Source: Eublepharis macularius (taxonomy: Eukaryota > Chordata > Lepidosauria > Squamata > Eublepharidae). From it: DNA of 64,000 bases. Each line of letters starts with the position of its first letter. The stretch's first letter is position 1. The stretch covers positions 12,547,001 through 12,611,000 of the forward strand of contig NC_072795.1 of NCBI RefSeq assembly GCF_028583425.1, written 5' to 3'. Shown here piece by piece: positions 38,603 through 48,389 of the stretch. Under the pieces are notes generated by a model, which saw only the letters and a program-made list of their open reading frames with translations, searched no databases and was not told the DNA's origin. The position numbers and the translations under genes are program-made.

Positions 38603-38637
38603 CTGAAGATGCCAGCCACAGCTGCTGGCGAAACGTC
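38603..38637 (+). ncRNA. Hammerhead-ribozyme-like core, GCCAGC type
   Basis: CTGAAGA, extra T, stem GCCAGC/GCTGGC, GAAA, then ACGTC. Stem I can begin with CCT/AGG. All invariant core bases except the unpaired T after CTGAAGA fit the hammerhead consensus. Confidence 0.5.
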
Positions 38638-38962
38638 AGGAACTACAATGCCAAGACCACGGCAATACAGCCCGGAAAACCCCCAACAACCATCGTTCTC
38701 CGGCCGTGAAAGCCTTTGACAATACATCATAAATGTTCCTCTCTATGGAAATCTTTAGTAAGAGGTTTCTCTTCAGATTGTATAAATCTTTCGCCTTTTA
38801 CTAAAGATTTCCGTGGAGAGGAACATTTATGAGTTTGTATCTAATTTTTTGAGGCTCTACTACAAGTAACTGATCCCATTATCAGAAGCTACTGATTGCA
38901 TCTACTCCGCCCTCCCCTCTCCACCTATATATCTGACCAGTTTCTTTTTACCCTCCATGCAT

Positions 38963-39000
38963 CTGACGAAGAGAACTGTGATTCTCGAAAGCTTATGCTA
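38963..39000 (+). ncRNA. Hammerhead-like core, GAGAGC type
   Basis: CTGACGA, extra A, stem GAGAA/TTCTC, GAAA, and a short stem AGC-TTAT-GCT ending in TA. The layout fits CUGANGA, stem II, GAAA, stem III, UH. I see no complementary stem I beside the core, so cleavage is doubtful. Confidence 0.35.
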
Positions 39001-39108
39001 CAGTAAAGTTGGTTAGTCTTAAAGGTGCGACTGGACTCTTTTTGATTTTTGATTTTGCTACTACAGACTAACACGGCTAACTCCTCTGGATCTATTTCTC
39101 AGATACAA

Positions 39109-39633
39109 GCAGTGATATTGCCACTCCACTCCCCCAGCTCTGCTCCTAACAACTGCAGCTGGAAAGGAATTCCACAGATGAAGTTTTCACCACCACCGCT
39201 TCCCAGCTAAGGAACAGTTTCTCCTGTTTAATTTCCGTGTCTCAGGCTGCAATGAAAGTTAGAAGAGGAAAGATGGCAACCTCACCCACCAGTACAAAGC
39301 TCCACAAGCTGTTTTTTAAAAAATATATTGAGGTCAGTGTTTATGAAGTACTAAGGGAAGGCATCTCTGAGAATGTGCAGAGGGCTTTCCCCACCAAGCT
39401 TGGGACCAAGAAGAAGCAACGTCCGCTTAGCGCAGACAGCAAGGGGCCACCTGCACTTGGGCCCCTGCCCATATCCTTTTGGAAATGAAAGCCCTGTCAG
39501 TTGCTTTGGAGGCTGTTTCCTGTTGTTTAGAAGCACATGCTGAAGTTCATCTCCCATGGTAATCTCTATTTCAAGGGGTTTTCAGCTTTAACCTTAAAGG
39601 AGGGGGCTTGGCTGGAAAAGGGATATCAAAAAT
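39109..39633. other. Unique sequence
   Basis: No repeat match. An 83-codon frame at 39237-39488 has no known domain. Confidence 0.35.
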
Positions 39634-39842
39634 GAGGGTTCTCAGCCTCCAGGCAGGGCCTCAAGTTTCCCCCAAATTACAACTGATCTCCAGACAACAG
39701 AGATCCTTTCCCTGGAGAAAACAGGAGCTTCAGAAGGTATGGTATCACACCCATGCTGAGCTCTCTCTCCTCTCCAACCCCTTCCTCCAGGCTCTGCCCC
39801 CAAATCTCCAGGAGTTTGCTAACCCAGATTTGGCAGTCCTAC
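39634..39842 (+). mobile_element. hAT-like MITE, TAGGGTTGCCA family
   Basis: The family blocks are in order from 'gagggttctcagcctccaggc' to 'gatttggcagtcctacc'. Confidence 0.82.
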
Positions 39843-40534
39843 CTGGGAGGGAGGGGTTTGTGGTGAGAGAGGAAGGATTAGGTTCCTCTGCAGCTGTCTG
39901 ATTCTTCCTTGCAAAAGCCCCCCCTCCCTGGATTAGGATTATGAAGGATATCCAGGGTTGTGCTTAACATAGATCCACCCCCCCCTTTTCAGGATACTCA
40001 CCCACAATGGCACTTAAAGAACTCGGCTGTACACTGAGATGTCCCAGCTACTTTGGCACCAGCAAAACCACGGGCAGGTTCAGTGTTGGCCAGGCACCAG
40101 TGTGCCATCTGCACCTCCCAGAGGGCTGGTTCAGCTGTGTGCCAGGAACTACACAACTGATAGAAGATGTAATTCATAGAACAGATAAAGTGATCAGAGG
40201 TTGTCATGACAAGGATGCATGAGTGTGTGTGCGCAACAGTCCTGCAGACCTATGGAAAGAGCCACATCATGTGCTGGCCACCTAAGAATTCAGCTTCCTA
40301 AACAATCTCACCTTTCACATTTAAAAAACATTCAGGTTTATAGTTGTTACGGACAAGCTTTCAGTGGCTGGGAGCTAGCGTGCTCCATCATACCCTGTTT
40401 CACTTGTTGAATATCTGCATTCTAGTGGCTCTCTCTGAGCCAAGCAGTGATGGAGTCAAAACTTTGCATGTGAACTGCAAAGTTCTCCATTCAAATCTCA
40501 CCTCCCTCATAAATTTGCTAGGTAGACTTACAGA
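39843..40534. other. Unique sequence
   Basis: About 690 bp without a recognised feature. Confidence 0.35.
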
Positions 40535-40622
40535 GCAATCCTAAGAAGAGTTACTCCAGTCTAAGCCCATAGAAAACAATGGGCTTAGACTGGTGTAACT
40601 CTGCTTAGGATTGCACTGTTAA
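40535..40622. repeat. Short hairpin repeat, GCAATCCTAAG family
   Basis: Arms AGCAATCCTAAGAAGAGTTA and TAACTCTGCTTAGGATTGC, with internal 'agtctaagcccat/atgggcttagact', fold into one hairpin of about 85 bp. Part of the same text lies at 24100-24150. Confidence 0.8.
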
Positions 40623-40666
40623 AGTCTCTCTACACAAGACCTCTTACATGAGGACACTCAAGTGTA

Positions 40667-40857
40667 GGAAGATGCAATAATTGTTGGGAAGCCTAGTTTA
40701 AAAATAAATAAATTTCACCTCTCTGCACAGAGCAGGCAGAGATCACTCCTGAGAGGGTTTGTTAATTTCATCTTTGCCTCCTGAAGGGGAGGTGAAACTG
40801 ACAGAGCCTTTGGAGGTGAAGATGAAATTAACAAACTGTCAGTTTATGGAATTCAAG
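40667..40857. mobile_element. Foldback element, GGGAGATGCAATG family, decayed
   Basis: The left end 'aggaagatgcaataattgttggg' and the internal 'gtgaaactgacagagcctttgg...gatgaaattaacaaac' match 30511-30854. The right end is lost. Confidence 0.6.
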
Positions 40858-41234
40858 TTACTCTGATTTCATCTCCCACCGCTTGCTGCAAGAAATTGAA
40901 GGTCTCTTGAGTCGAAAGGTTCTTTATTGAAAGATAATATTCAAAGTACAGGTGTCCATAATTAATCCAAAGGCATGAAAGCTTCTGGCTGACCATGAAG
41001 CTTTGTTGAGAATGACGTGTTAGTTACAAAGTACAATATATCAAAACCTCCTTCTATTCTCCCCCCACCCCTTGCCCGGCTATGGTAGATGCCTGGGAAG
41101 GCGAGGGACGCTCCGCCAAGGTCGATGTCTAGTTCTGGTAGATAAGGCCTTCCTGCCTCCCTGGGAACACAGCTGGTTCTCTGTAAACCTGTGGACAAAT
41201 AACACTGGAAAACTACAGCATGAGAAAGCTGGTG
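40858..41234. other. Unclassified sequence
   Basis: Possibly repetitive (gaaaggttctttattgaaagataatattc), but no second copy exists in the window to confirm it. Confidence 0.3.
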
Positions 41235-41385
41235 TTGCAGCTTGGCTCTCCGACTGCTGTCCAATGGACTTTTCAACTGTCACTTGTCCAACATTCCGCC
41301 AAGCTGCCTACATTTCCCATCGAAACTTGAGGGAAGCTGGCAAGTGTCCAACCTGTGTCAGGCGTCACTTGTGGTCCCGCTCTCA
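41235..41385. mobile_element. GAGCCAAGC-family MITE, decayed
   Basis: 'acatttcccatcgaaacttgagggaagctggcaagtgtccaacctgtgtcaggcgtcacttgtgg' is one arm. The other is badly degraded (cttttcaactgtcacttgtccaac). Confidence 0.7.
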
Positions 41386-42470
41386 GTCTCTATGCCTGAA
41401 CTGTGGAGCTGATAATACTGGCCTACCTTACAAGGCCCTTGCACGGCTTACTGAGACACTTGCATCTGAAGGGCCCTGAATGTCTGAATTGTGGTGCATT
41501 ATGCATGTGGTGCATTTTCACCACCTCAGCTTTTGTAGGGAACAAATGAGTCGGAGAAAAGCAGTTTGATTTTGCAAGAGTAAGGCTAACAAGGGCCCCA
41601 GGGGAGGATCCGTCCATTTTTTCTGCCTCTTAGAGTAATGTTTAGCTCATGAACTCCCCGGCATCTTTGGTTCCCTGAGCTAAATGCAGCTTGCAATCCT
41701 GCTTCCATTTTCCATCCCAATTTAGAGGTGCCCATGTCACATTAAGTCAGCTCCTTTCCTCCGCTTTCTTCCGTTTTGCATTTTCTTCATCCCAATTTAG
41801 AGGGGACCAAGTCACATTTAAGTCAGCTCTTTTCTTCCATTTCCCTGCGTCTCCAGACCTCCGCCTTCCAGGATGTAGGGCCAGAAACGTCAGGTTCGTT
41901 CGGGACATTTGGGAGGCAGAGAGGAGTCTGTTTTGTCCCAGCAGTAAAATAAAGCGAGGGGTGGGGGAGAGAGAAGGGCAAAGAGTCTGCGCTCTCCCAG
42001 CAGTAAAAGCTGACAGCTTTAGGACTGTTCTGCTGGCACCTCTTTAAAATGTCTTTGGGCCCTGCGGGGGGAAGGGGCCATGTGGGAGGCCACCAAAAAC
42101 AGGTTGCTCCCAACCCCACAAAGCTGCACACACACCGTGCCCTGTACATAAACAATCACACAGTCCTTTCAATATATGTGCACCATGTTCATATTTATTT
42201 GGGTCACTGCATCTAAGATCCATGTTGGGTCCTCCTGGCAGGATGTATTGCTCCCTCCTGATCTCCTAGATTCTAGACATTCACGGGGGCTGACGTTTCC
42301 GGGGAAGGAGGCGATGTGACGGAGAAGCTTTGCCAGATCTGAACAAATCAAAAGTTTTGAGGTCTGCTCAGCAAACTTTTGATCCGAGCTAACTAACAGC
42401 TCAAAGGGTGGTGGATCTTCTACGTCATCTACTTTGATCCCACACTTGGAAAAGCTGCACCCTAGTAGAC
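41386..42470. other. Unique sequence with a 75-bp tandem duplication
   Basis: Repeat-free apart from two copies of a roughly 50-bp segment offset by 75 bp (starting at 41713 and 41788: CATCCCAATTTAGAGG, then CACATT and AAGTCAGCTC). Confidence 0.5.
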
Positions 42471-42472
42471 AA

Positions 42473-42771
42473 CATCTTCGTGGCGCAGAGCGGTAAGCTG
42501 CAGTACTGCAGCCCAAGCTCTGCTCACGACCTGAGTTCGATCCCAGCGTAAGCTGGGTTCAGGTAGCCGGCTCAAGGTTGACTCAGCCTTCCATCCTTCC
42601 AAGGTCAGTAAAATGAGTACCCAGTTTCCTGGGGGTAAAGTGTAGATGACTGGGGAAGGCAATGGCAAACCACCCCGTAAGAAAAGTCTGCCAAGAAAAC
42701 GTTGTGATGTGATGTCCCCCCCATGGGTCAGTAATGACTTGGTGCTTGCACAGGGGACTACCTTTGCCCTT
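42473..42771 (+). mobile_element. tRNA-derived SINE (type S4) with exact 10-bp TSD
   Basis: The flanks are TAGTAGACAA at 42463-42472 and 42772-42781. Head CGTGGCGCAGAGCGGTAAGC, B-box GAGTTCGATCCCAGC, tail CTACCTTTGCCCTT. Confidence 0.93.
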
Positions 42772-42808
42772 TAGTAGACAATAGATCCAGAGGAGTTAGT
42801 CGCGTGTT

Positions 42809-43214
42809 CAGGGCTTTTTTTCAGCCGGAACATGGTGGAACAGAGTTCCGGCACCTCCTGAAAATGGTCCCATGGCTGGTGGCCCCACCCTCTGATCTCG
42901 AGACAGAGGGGAGTTTGGATTGCCCTCTGTGCCGCGGCACTGAGGGTGATCTAAACTCCCCTCTGTCTCGAGATCAGAGGGCGGCGCCACCAGCCATGTG
43001 ACCATTTTCACCGAGGGTGATTTAAACTTTAAAAAACTCCCCCCTTGTTTCAGCTGACCCAAAGTGACATCATTGTGCGGTCCTGGGAACGTGTGCGCAC
43101 TTTTCGCGTGTGCATGTAGTACCAGGGGTGCCACCTCCCACCAGGAGGTGCCCTCTGTGCTGACAATCCACAGAGTTCCACCACCTCTTTTCCCAGGGGA
43201 AAAAAAAACCCCTG
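42809..43214. mobile_element. hAT-like element, CAGGGCTTTTTTT family, long form
   Basis: The ends are CAGGGCTTTTTTTCAGCC and AAAAAACCCCTG. The flanks CGCGTGTT and GATGTGTT match at 5 of 8. Two differences are the C-to-T or G-to-A kind expected at CpG. It shares the extra 'cagctgacccaaagtgacatcattgtgcgg' with 23107-23565. Confidence 0.88.
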
Positions 43215-43219
43215 GATGT

Positions 43220-43324
43220 GTTACACAGTCTATAGGTCATAAGCACTATGTACCCCTTTTGGGTACATAGGTCACAAGCACCCCTTTTGGATACATAGTG
43301 CTTATGACCTATAGACTGTGTAAC
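43220..43324. repeat. Perfect 33-bp inverted repeat (hairpin)
   Basis: Arm 43220-43252 (GTTACACAGTCTATAGGTCA, TAAGCACTATGTA) is exactly complementary to 43292-43324. The 39-nt loop holds a second small hairpin (GTACCCCTTTTGGGTAC) and a repeated CCCCTTTTGG. Confidence 0.95.
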
Positions 43325-43964
43325 TGTGTTGTGCTAAGTTTGTATTTGCATTTTATAAGGGACGTGCAATAATATAACCAATAGGCACTTTAGCACTAGC
43401 ACTTTGCATTTATATTTTAAGGTCTGTAATATTGCAGCACTTGTATGAATTATTACTCCAATTGTGGATTTGAGGTCGTATAAGGTTATTGTTGTGTATC
43501 AAGACGCTCCACTGTGGATATAAGTTGCTGTGGATTATGATTAAATATCTTATATTTGTACCTTGATTGATATATTAATTCTTATTAGTAAGTTTATGCG
43601 GGATTTTCTTTCCTTTTGTATGGCCTTTTGTGCAGGCATTGGGGAAGGAGAGGAGGGCAGGAGTGAGGGGCTCAGGAATCTGTGTGTGTGTCTGTGTGGG
43701 GTGGGTGGGTGACATGACTGCCCATTCCTCTGCCACTTGTTAGTGGTGCTGTGACAGGGGTGTGTTTTCATAGCCCCACACGGAGGAAGCTGTGGGCAAA
43801 GTCCATACATTTTTATCGGCAGTTAATAAAATGTTAGATTTCTAATGTAACAGTTTCTTACCAACAGAAGAGAGTTCAGCATGCTATCAAGTTAGCAGGC
43901 AAAAAGCCAGAGGTCTGCTCACTTAGATATTTATTGTGGGCAGCAGGCTGGGCACTAAGTAGAG
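43325..43964. other. Unique sequence
   Basis: AT-rich and then mixed. Nothing is recognised apart from a short GT/GTGTGTGTCTGTGTGG stretch near 43681. Confidence 0.35.
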
Positions 43965-44158
43965 ATGCCAACTCTAGGTTGAGAATTTCTGGAGATTTGA
44001 GGGCAGAACCTAAGGAGGGCAGCATTTGGGGAGGGGAGGGACCTTAGCAGGGTCAAATCCTCATGGAGTCCACCCTTTGTGGTTGCTAACCTCCAGCTGG
44101 AGCTTGGACTCCACCCCCAAATCTCCAGGAATTCCCCAACCTGGAGATGGCAACCCAA
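43965..44158. mobile_element. Two hAT-like TAGGGTTGCCA pieces in opposite orientation
   Basis: 43965-44082 is the left half in minus orientation (gagatgccaactctaggttg...catggagtccaccctttg). 44083-44158 is a deleted plus-strand copy (gtggttgctaacctcc...ggagatggcaaccc). Confidence 0.7.
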
Positions 44159-44189
44159 ATGAAATGTACTTGACAAAGACAATACACAT

Positions 44190-44415
44190 ATCCAGTGTGG
44201 TGCAGTGGCTGGAGTGATCTGCGGGGGGCAGGTTTGACTCCCCACTCTGCCATGAGAAGTCGCTGGGTGATCTTGGGCCAGTCACGCCCTTTCAGCCTAA
44301 CCTACCTCAAAGGGTTGTTGTGGGGATAAATTAGAGGAGAGGAGAACAATATAAGCTGCTGGGTCCCTGTTGGGGAGAAAAGCAGGGTATAAATGAGGTA
44401 AAATAAATAAAAATA
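44190..44415 (+). mobile_element. tRNA-derived SINE (type S2)
   Basis: Head CAGTGTGGTGCAGTGGCTGG, B-box AGGTTTGACTCCCCACT, body 'gggtgatcttgggccagtcacgccctttcagcctaacctacc', tail with AAATAAATAAAAATAAA. Confidence 0.85.
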
Positions 44416-45628
44416 AACACACAGGAATTTCCTGAGCAGGCACCTTTTAAGCTGATGCTTAAAAGAGCCACACTCATTCTCAGCTCATCTGGTCCTTCTA
44501 CTGGGAAGGGCAAGGGACATAAAACTGAGGTCCTGCCCTGCTCATCGAAATAGCCCCTGACAGCTCTGTGCAGCTTGGCCTTTTATTTCCAACAGATTCA
44601 CGGACAAGGGAGCCACATGGGTGCTGCTGATGGATTCCTGCGAGAAGCGGCCTGGGTCGGGACCCTTTTAGAAAGGGTCATTCTCTGATGATGTGGTGGG
44701 CTCACCCTCTTCTGCCACTCAGTAACTCAAGCTGATAAGAAAAGTGGAGAGGGGGAGGGACCGAGGCTAGAATGGCAGGGTGAGTGCCAGCATTGGGTAA
44801 GGGGGCCGTTTTTTTTCCTTTCTCCATTCCAGTTTGGGTTGGGAGAGGGTCAGGTCAAAAGCGGGTCAGCTGAAGTGCCCCCATGATGGGAATTCTCTAA
44901 AGGTACCTCGGGATGATTAAAGGAGTCGGAGATGCTAGGAGTCGATCTGGTTTCTGTCAGTTACTCCCAAGGGTAATGGAAACACCCCCCACCCCCCCAC
45001 CCATGAGTGATGTGCAAACCGTGGAAAGGAGAAAGAACACGCTTGGAAACGCAAACATATGGAAATGGAATGGGGGGGCAGAAAATCAGAGGGGTTGTGT
45101 CACCAGGAAGATGACAGCAGAGGAAGAGAGGAGAATGAAATGTACAGGAGAGAAATACGTGTGGAATCTGGAGGGGGGGCACAGCACATGGGCCAAGCCC
45201 CAGACTTTCCAGCTTTCCAGGGAGGAGAGGGGCAGCAGGCGCATCCCTCGCATGTACTGGCAAACAGAGCAGGCTGGCATCTGCAAGGCTACAAACAACG
45301 GGCATGGTGCGATGTTGGTGAGGGGGGGGGGACTTTTGCTCCTCCATTTCTGCCTCCTCTCATCTCCAAGCTGCTTCTTCCATGGGCAGTGAAGATTAAT
45401 GAGTCTCCTCCAGCGCTGCTGCGGCTGGCAAGACCTGACAGTTCCTTGCATGGAGAAATGGAGGCCACCAACCAGGGAAGACCTAGAAGGGGTTTTTTGT
45501 GTCTTGGAATTTTCGATATCGAGAACAATTCATTAACCAATCCATTAATAGCAGGTAACAGGTATGCTGGACTTAGCCAGGGAGTGTGTTAAGTAAAGGT
45601 AGAGGAAACAGTAAGAGTAACAATACCC
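44416..45628. other. Unique block, about 1.2 kb
   Basis: No repeat match. Overlapping frames of 120-177 codons on both strands at 44913-45592 have no known domain and no splice support, so I treat them as chance. Confidence 0.4.

Positions 45629-45726
<98 letters not shown>
45629..45726. repeat. (CTTT)n microsatellite at a LINE tail
   Basis: About 24 pure units. It directly adjoins the minus-strand LINE 3' end, whose GAGAAAG terminus could have seeded AAAG repeats. Confidence 0.95.
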
Positions 45727-46225
45727 CACTGAGATTCAAGGAAGATTACACAGTGTGAGTTGGTGCAGTCAATTTCAAAGACATTTCAATACACATGTAA
45801 CAGGGTATATGCATGCAAATTTGCAAAGACTGCATGCAGACCGGCAGAAATCCACTACAGAAATGCTGAAACAGAGCATCATTCTAAGACTAACATATTA
45901 AACAACAGAGAATCTACACAGTAGGGTCACACGGCAAGAGCAATAAGGTCTACAGTCACTCCCTATCCCTTTATCAATGCATCTGTTTGAGACAGGTTCC
46001 TTATCTAAACATATTTTGTAAACCACTCTGAGTGGGCATTAAGTTGTCCTGAAGGGCAGTATATAAATCAAATGTTTGTTGTTGTTGTTGTTGTTGTTGT
46101 TATTGTTGTTATATTACAGCCCTCCTGTCTGAGTTCTAAAAAAAGCCCTCTTGAATAATTCGGTTTTTCATAGTTTGCAGAAAGCCGGAGAGCCGGCGCT
46201 TTCCTGACCTCTTCAGGCAGGTCTT
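45727..46225 (-). mobile_element. LINE 3' region carrying a SINE tail fragment
   Basis: Minus-strand text 'tgtgtaatcttccttgaatctcagtgag' is the same LINE end as at 20613-20700. Positions 46015-46104 hold 'aaaccactctgagtgggcattaagttgtcctgaagg' and a GTTGTT tail on the plus strand, which is an S1 SINE 3' end inserted in it. Confidence 0.6.
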
Positions 46226-46439
46226 TACCATAGAGATTTGTGGTATTCCTAGAGCTTCAACAGGGGAGGGGAACGACTGTGACATCACTTTGGTGTTTTC
46301 TCCTAGAAATGACATTACGGTGTCAACAATGCTGTTTCCTGGGGAATCTCCTAGGAGTTGCCAACATTAGATTGAGAAAGAGTGACTGGTCCAAAGGCAC
46401 TCAGCGAGCTTTCATGAGAAAGCAGGGATTCAAAGCAGC

Positions 46440-46650
46440 ATGGGGTAGTGGTTAGTGTGTCTGACTAGGATCTGGGAGAGCCAGGTTCGAATCCACAACT
46501 CTGCCAAAGAAGTTCTCTAGGTAAACTTGGGCCAGTCACACCCTCTCAGCCTAACCTACCTCACAGAGTTGTTATGGGGGATAAAATGGAGGAGAACTAC
46601 ATAAACCTCCTTGCGTCCCCAATGGGGAGAAAGGGTATAAAAAACTTGGG
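46440..46650 (+). mobile_element. tRNA-derived SINE (type S2)
   Basis: Head GGGGTAGTGGTTAGTGTGTC, B-box AGGTTCGAATCCACAACTC, body 'cttgggccagtcacaccctctcagcctaacctacctcacag', tail 'caatggggagaaagggtataaaaa'. Confidence 0.85.
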
Positions 46651-47095
46651 CTTTCCAAGAGCCTAGTATGACTCTAACCACTACACCATAGGGTCAATTA
46701 GTTACCATCACCACAACTCACGGAGGAGAGAGAGGGGCAAAACTAAGTTTGCCTGATTTAAAAAAAAATCCTACTAGTTTATTAGTACCTAAATGAGATA
46801 TTGATGTTATGCTATGCCGTGAAAAGCTTCAGTTCCCCATTCCACACTTTACATATCTATTAAAGGGACAGGATCTCCCCCCCCCCAACTATGGGACTCA
46901 AACATGAGGTACCTTGAGGCCTATTCAAGACACATGGTTTGTTGTTATGTCAATATATATTATACGTAAAATGGGAGGGGGGAATAGAGGCCCACTTCCC
47001 AGGGCTGTCGGAAGAATGAAGGAGATGAGGAAATGTTATTACCTGCCTTAATTCTTAGGTTGGGCTATAAATCTAACTAAAAACTAGACAGCCCA
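46651..47095. other. Unique sequence
   Basis: AT-rich. Nothing is recognised. Confidence 0.35.
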
Positions 47096-47720
47096 GTGTT
47101 TTCCTGTTCATTCCTGAAACCTTTAATTAAAACCACACGGACTGGTCTTCGTGATGTGGCGGCCTACAATGCAGCTACAGAGAGCTTGTGCTCCACGGAT
47201 AAGTTCGCAGTTACAATTTCTCTCCTTCTTTCTGTTTTTTTCCCTCCATGGCAAGAGCGAGGAGCCATCGGTGAACAAAGGTTACCTCATAAATTCCAAA
47301 CCCTGGCACAAGACAGTCCTCCCTTCATTGAGGGGCGGCAAGTGTGAAGTTAAGAGATAAAGAGGGAATTATGCGATAAGGTCTCCTTAATCCCAGTTGC
47401 TTCATGCAATTAAAATGAGCTTCACCCGTCAGTAATTGGAAGGAGGCATGCTGCCAAGCGCAGGCATCCTCATAACGGGTGCAAGGAGGAAAACTCACCG
47501 AAGAGAGCAAGTAAACTTATCACCTCATTGGGGGGAGGGAGGGAGAAGTAAAAAATTAAAAAAGCAACCAAGAGTGTAGAAGGGGAAGAAGAGGAACGGG
47601 AATGAAGCAGATGAAAGCAGAAAAGGCAGAGGATTAGTGGCTTTTCCAAGTTTGCCGGAGAAATCCCTGCATTTTTGCAGGAGGGGAAATTGTTTGCATT
47701 CTTGACCTGGCAACAAGTCA
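47096..47720. other. Unique block, possible conserved non-coding sequence
   Basis: Repeat-free with low redundancy. Positions 47340-47460 (gaattatgcgataaggtctcc...gcaattaaaatgagcttcacc...gtaattggaagg) hold several ATTA and GATAA words. No coding frame is supported. Confidence 0.3.
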
Positions 47721-47907
47721 CACCCGGGCCACAAGGATGAGATGTGGGTCAGCATGGAAATGAGGCTCTAACTCCACAGTTGAGTGTTCCTGGGTCTGTC
47801 CCCATCCTGACAAGCAGATGCACATGGATGATTCCCATCTTAAACAGTTCAGCGGCACGCAGGCCCCAATTTGGATTAGGCCTCTAAGTGCAAGGACGGT
47901 GACCGCC

Positions 47908-47975
47908 AACAGGCCTGGAGAAAAGTGCCCTCCTGTCCCTTTAGGCAAGGCTTAATACGTAGAAACTAGTAACAA
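47908..47975. mobile_element. Foldback repeat fragment, CTGGAGAAAAATGT family
   Basis: Left end 'acaggcctggagaaaagtgccctcctgtccctttaggcaagg' only. Confidence 0.5.
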
Positions 47976-48022
47976 AGCCTGTTGTGGGGTGGGGGGGAAT
48001 ACAACAGGCTCTATAAAAACTG

Positions 48023-48235
48023 GGCCGTTTCCACACGATTTACCGGCCTCCGGAGCATTGCGCAAAACACGCAGAAGATAGCGTCTTCTCGTGTGAAATT
48101 GCGGCAGGAAAACACTATCGTCTGGGAGTTCTGTGCGACACCGCGCCTTCCTGGCGCGATTACACGCGAGAAGACGCTATCTTCCACGTGTTTTGCGCAA
48201 TGCTCTGGAGGCCGGTAAGTTGTGTGGAAACGGCC
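48023..48235. mobile_element. Harbinger-like palindromic MITE with CTG TSD
   Basis: The ends are GGCCGTTTCCACACGATTTA and TGTGTGGAAACGGCC. The TSD CTG is exact (48020-48022, 48236-48238). The arms contain GAAGATAGCGTCTTCTCG and its complement, the same internal word as at 3892-4083. Confidence 0.92.
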
Positions 48236-48389
48236 CTGATTTGGCAGACCCCCACTGCGGGGCCTTTGGAGAACGGCGCTGCCATGCTGGGCCTCTCTGT
48301 TGCCTCGGTGGGTGCTGCGGGGCCTTGGGAGGCCGCACCACCACACTGGGCCTCCTTGCCACCTCCGCGGCCCCTCAGATGCCTGGCGT

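Larger units (their letters stand above)
37916..38726. mobile_element. PLE insertion, partly inverted, with exact 12-bp TSD
   Basis: TCATAAATGTTC is exact on both sides (37904-37915, 38727-38738). It holds one truncated end (37916-37966) and a pair of inverted terminal repeats (about 38152-38335 and 38515-38726) around a 180-bp spacer. Confidence 0.9.
37740..39094. mobile_element. PLE-type foldback (first subfamily) with exact 14-bp TSD
   Basis: The TSD TTTCTCAGATACAA is exact (37726-37739, 39095-39108). The left arm (gaaaagagtccggtagcacc...gaagaaactggtcagatatataggtgg) pairs with the right arm (ccacctatatatctgaccagtttc...ggtgcgactggactctttt). The right end carries the terminal 'gactaacacggctaactcctctggatct'. 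About 530 bp remain without the internal PLE insertion. Confidence 0.88.

Noticed and set aside
44913-45592. 159- and 177-codon frames on the plus strand
   Set aside because: They overlap each other and two minus-strand frames, show no domain, and end near a microsatellite.
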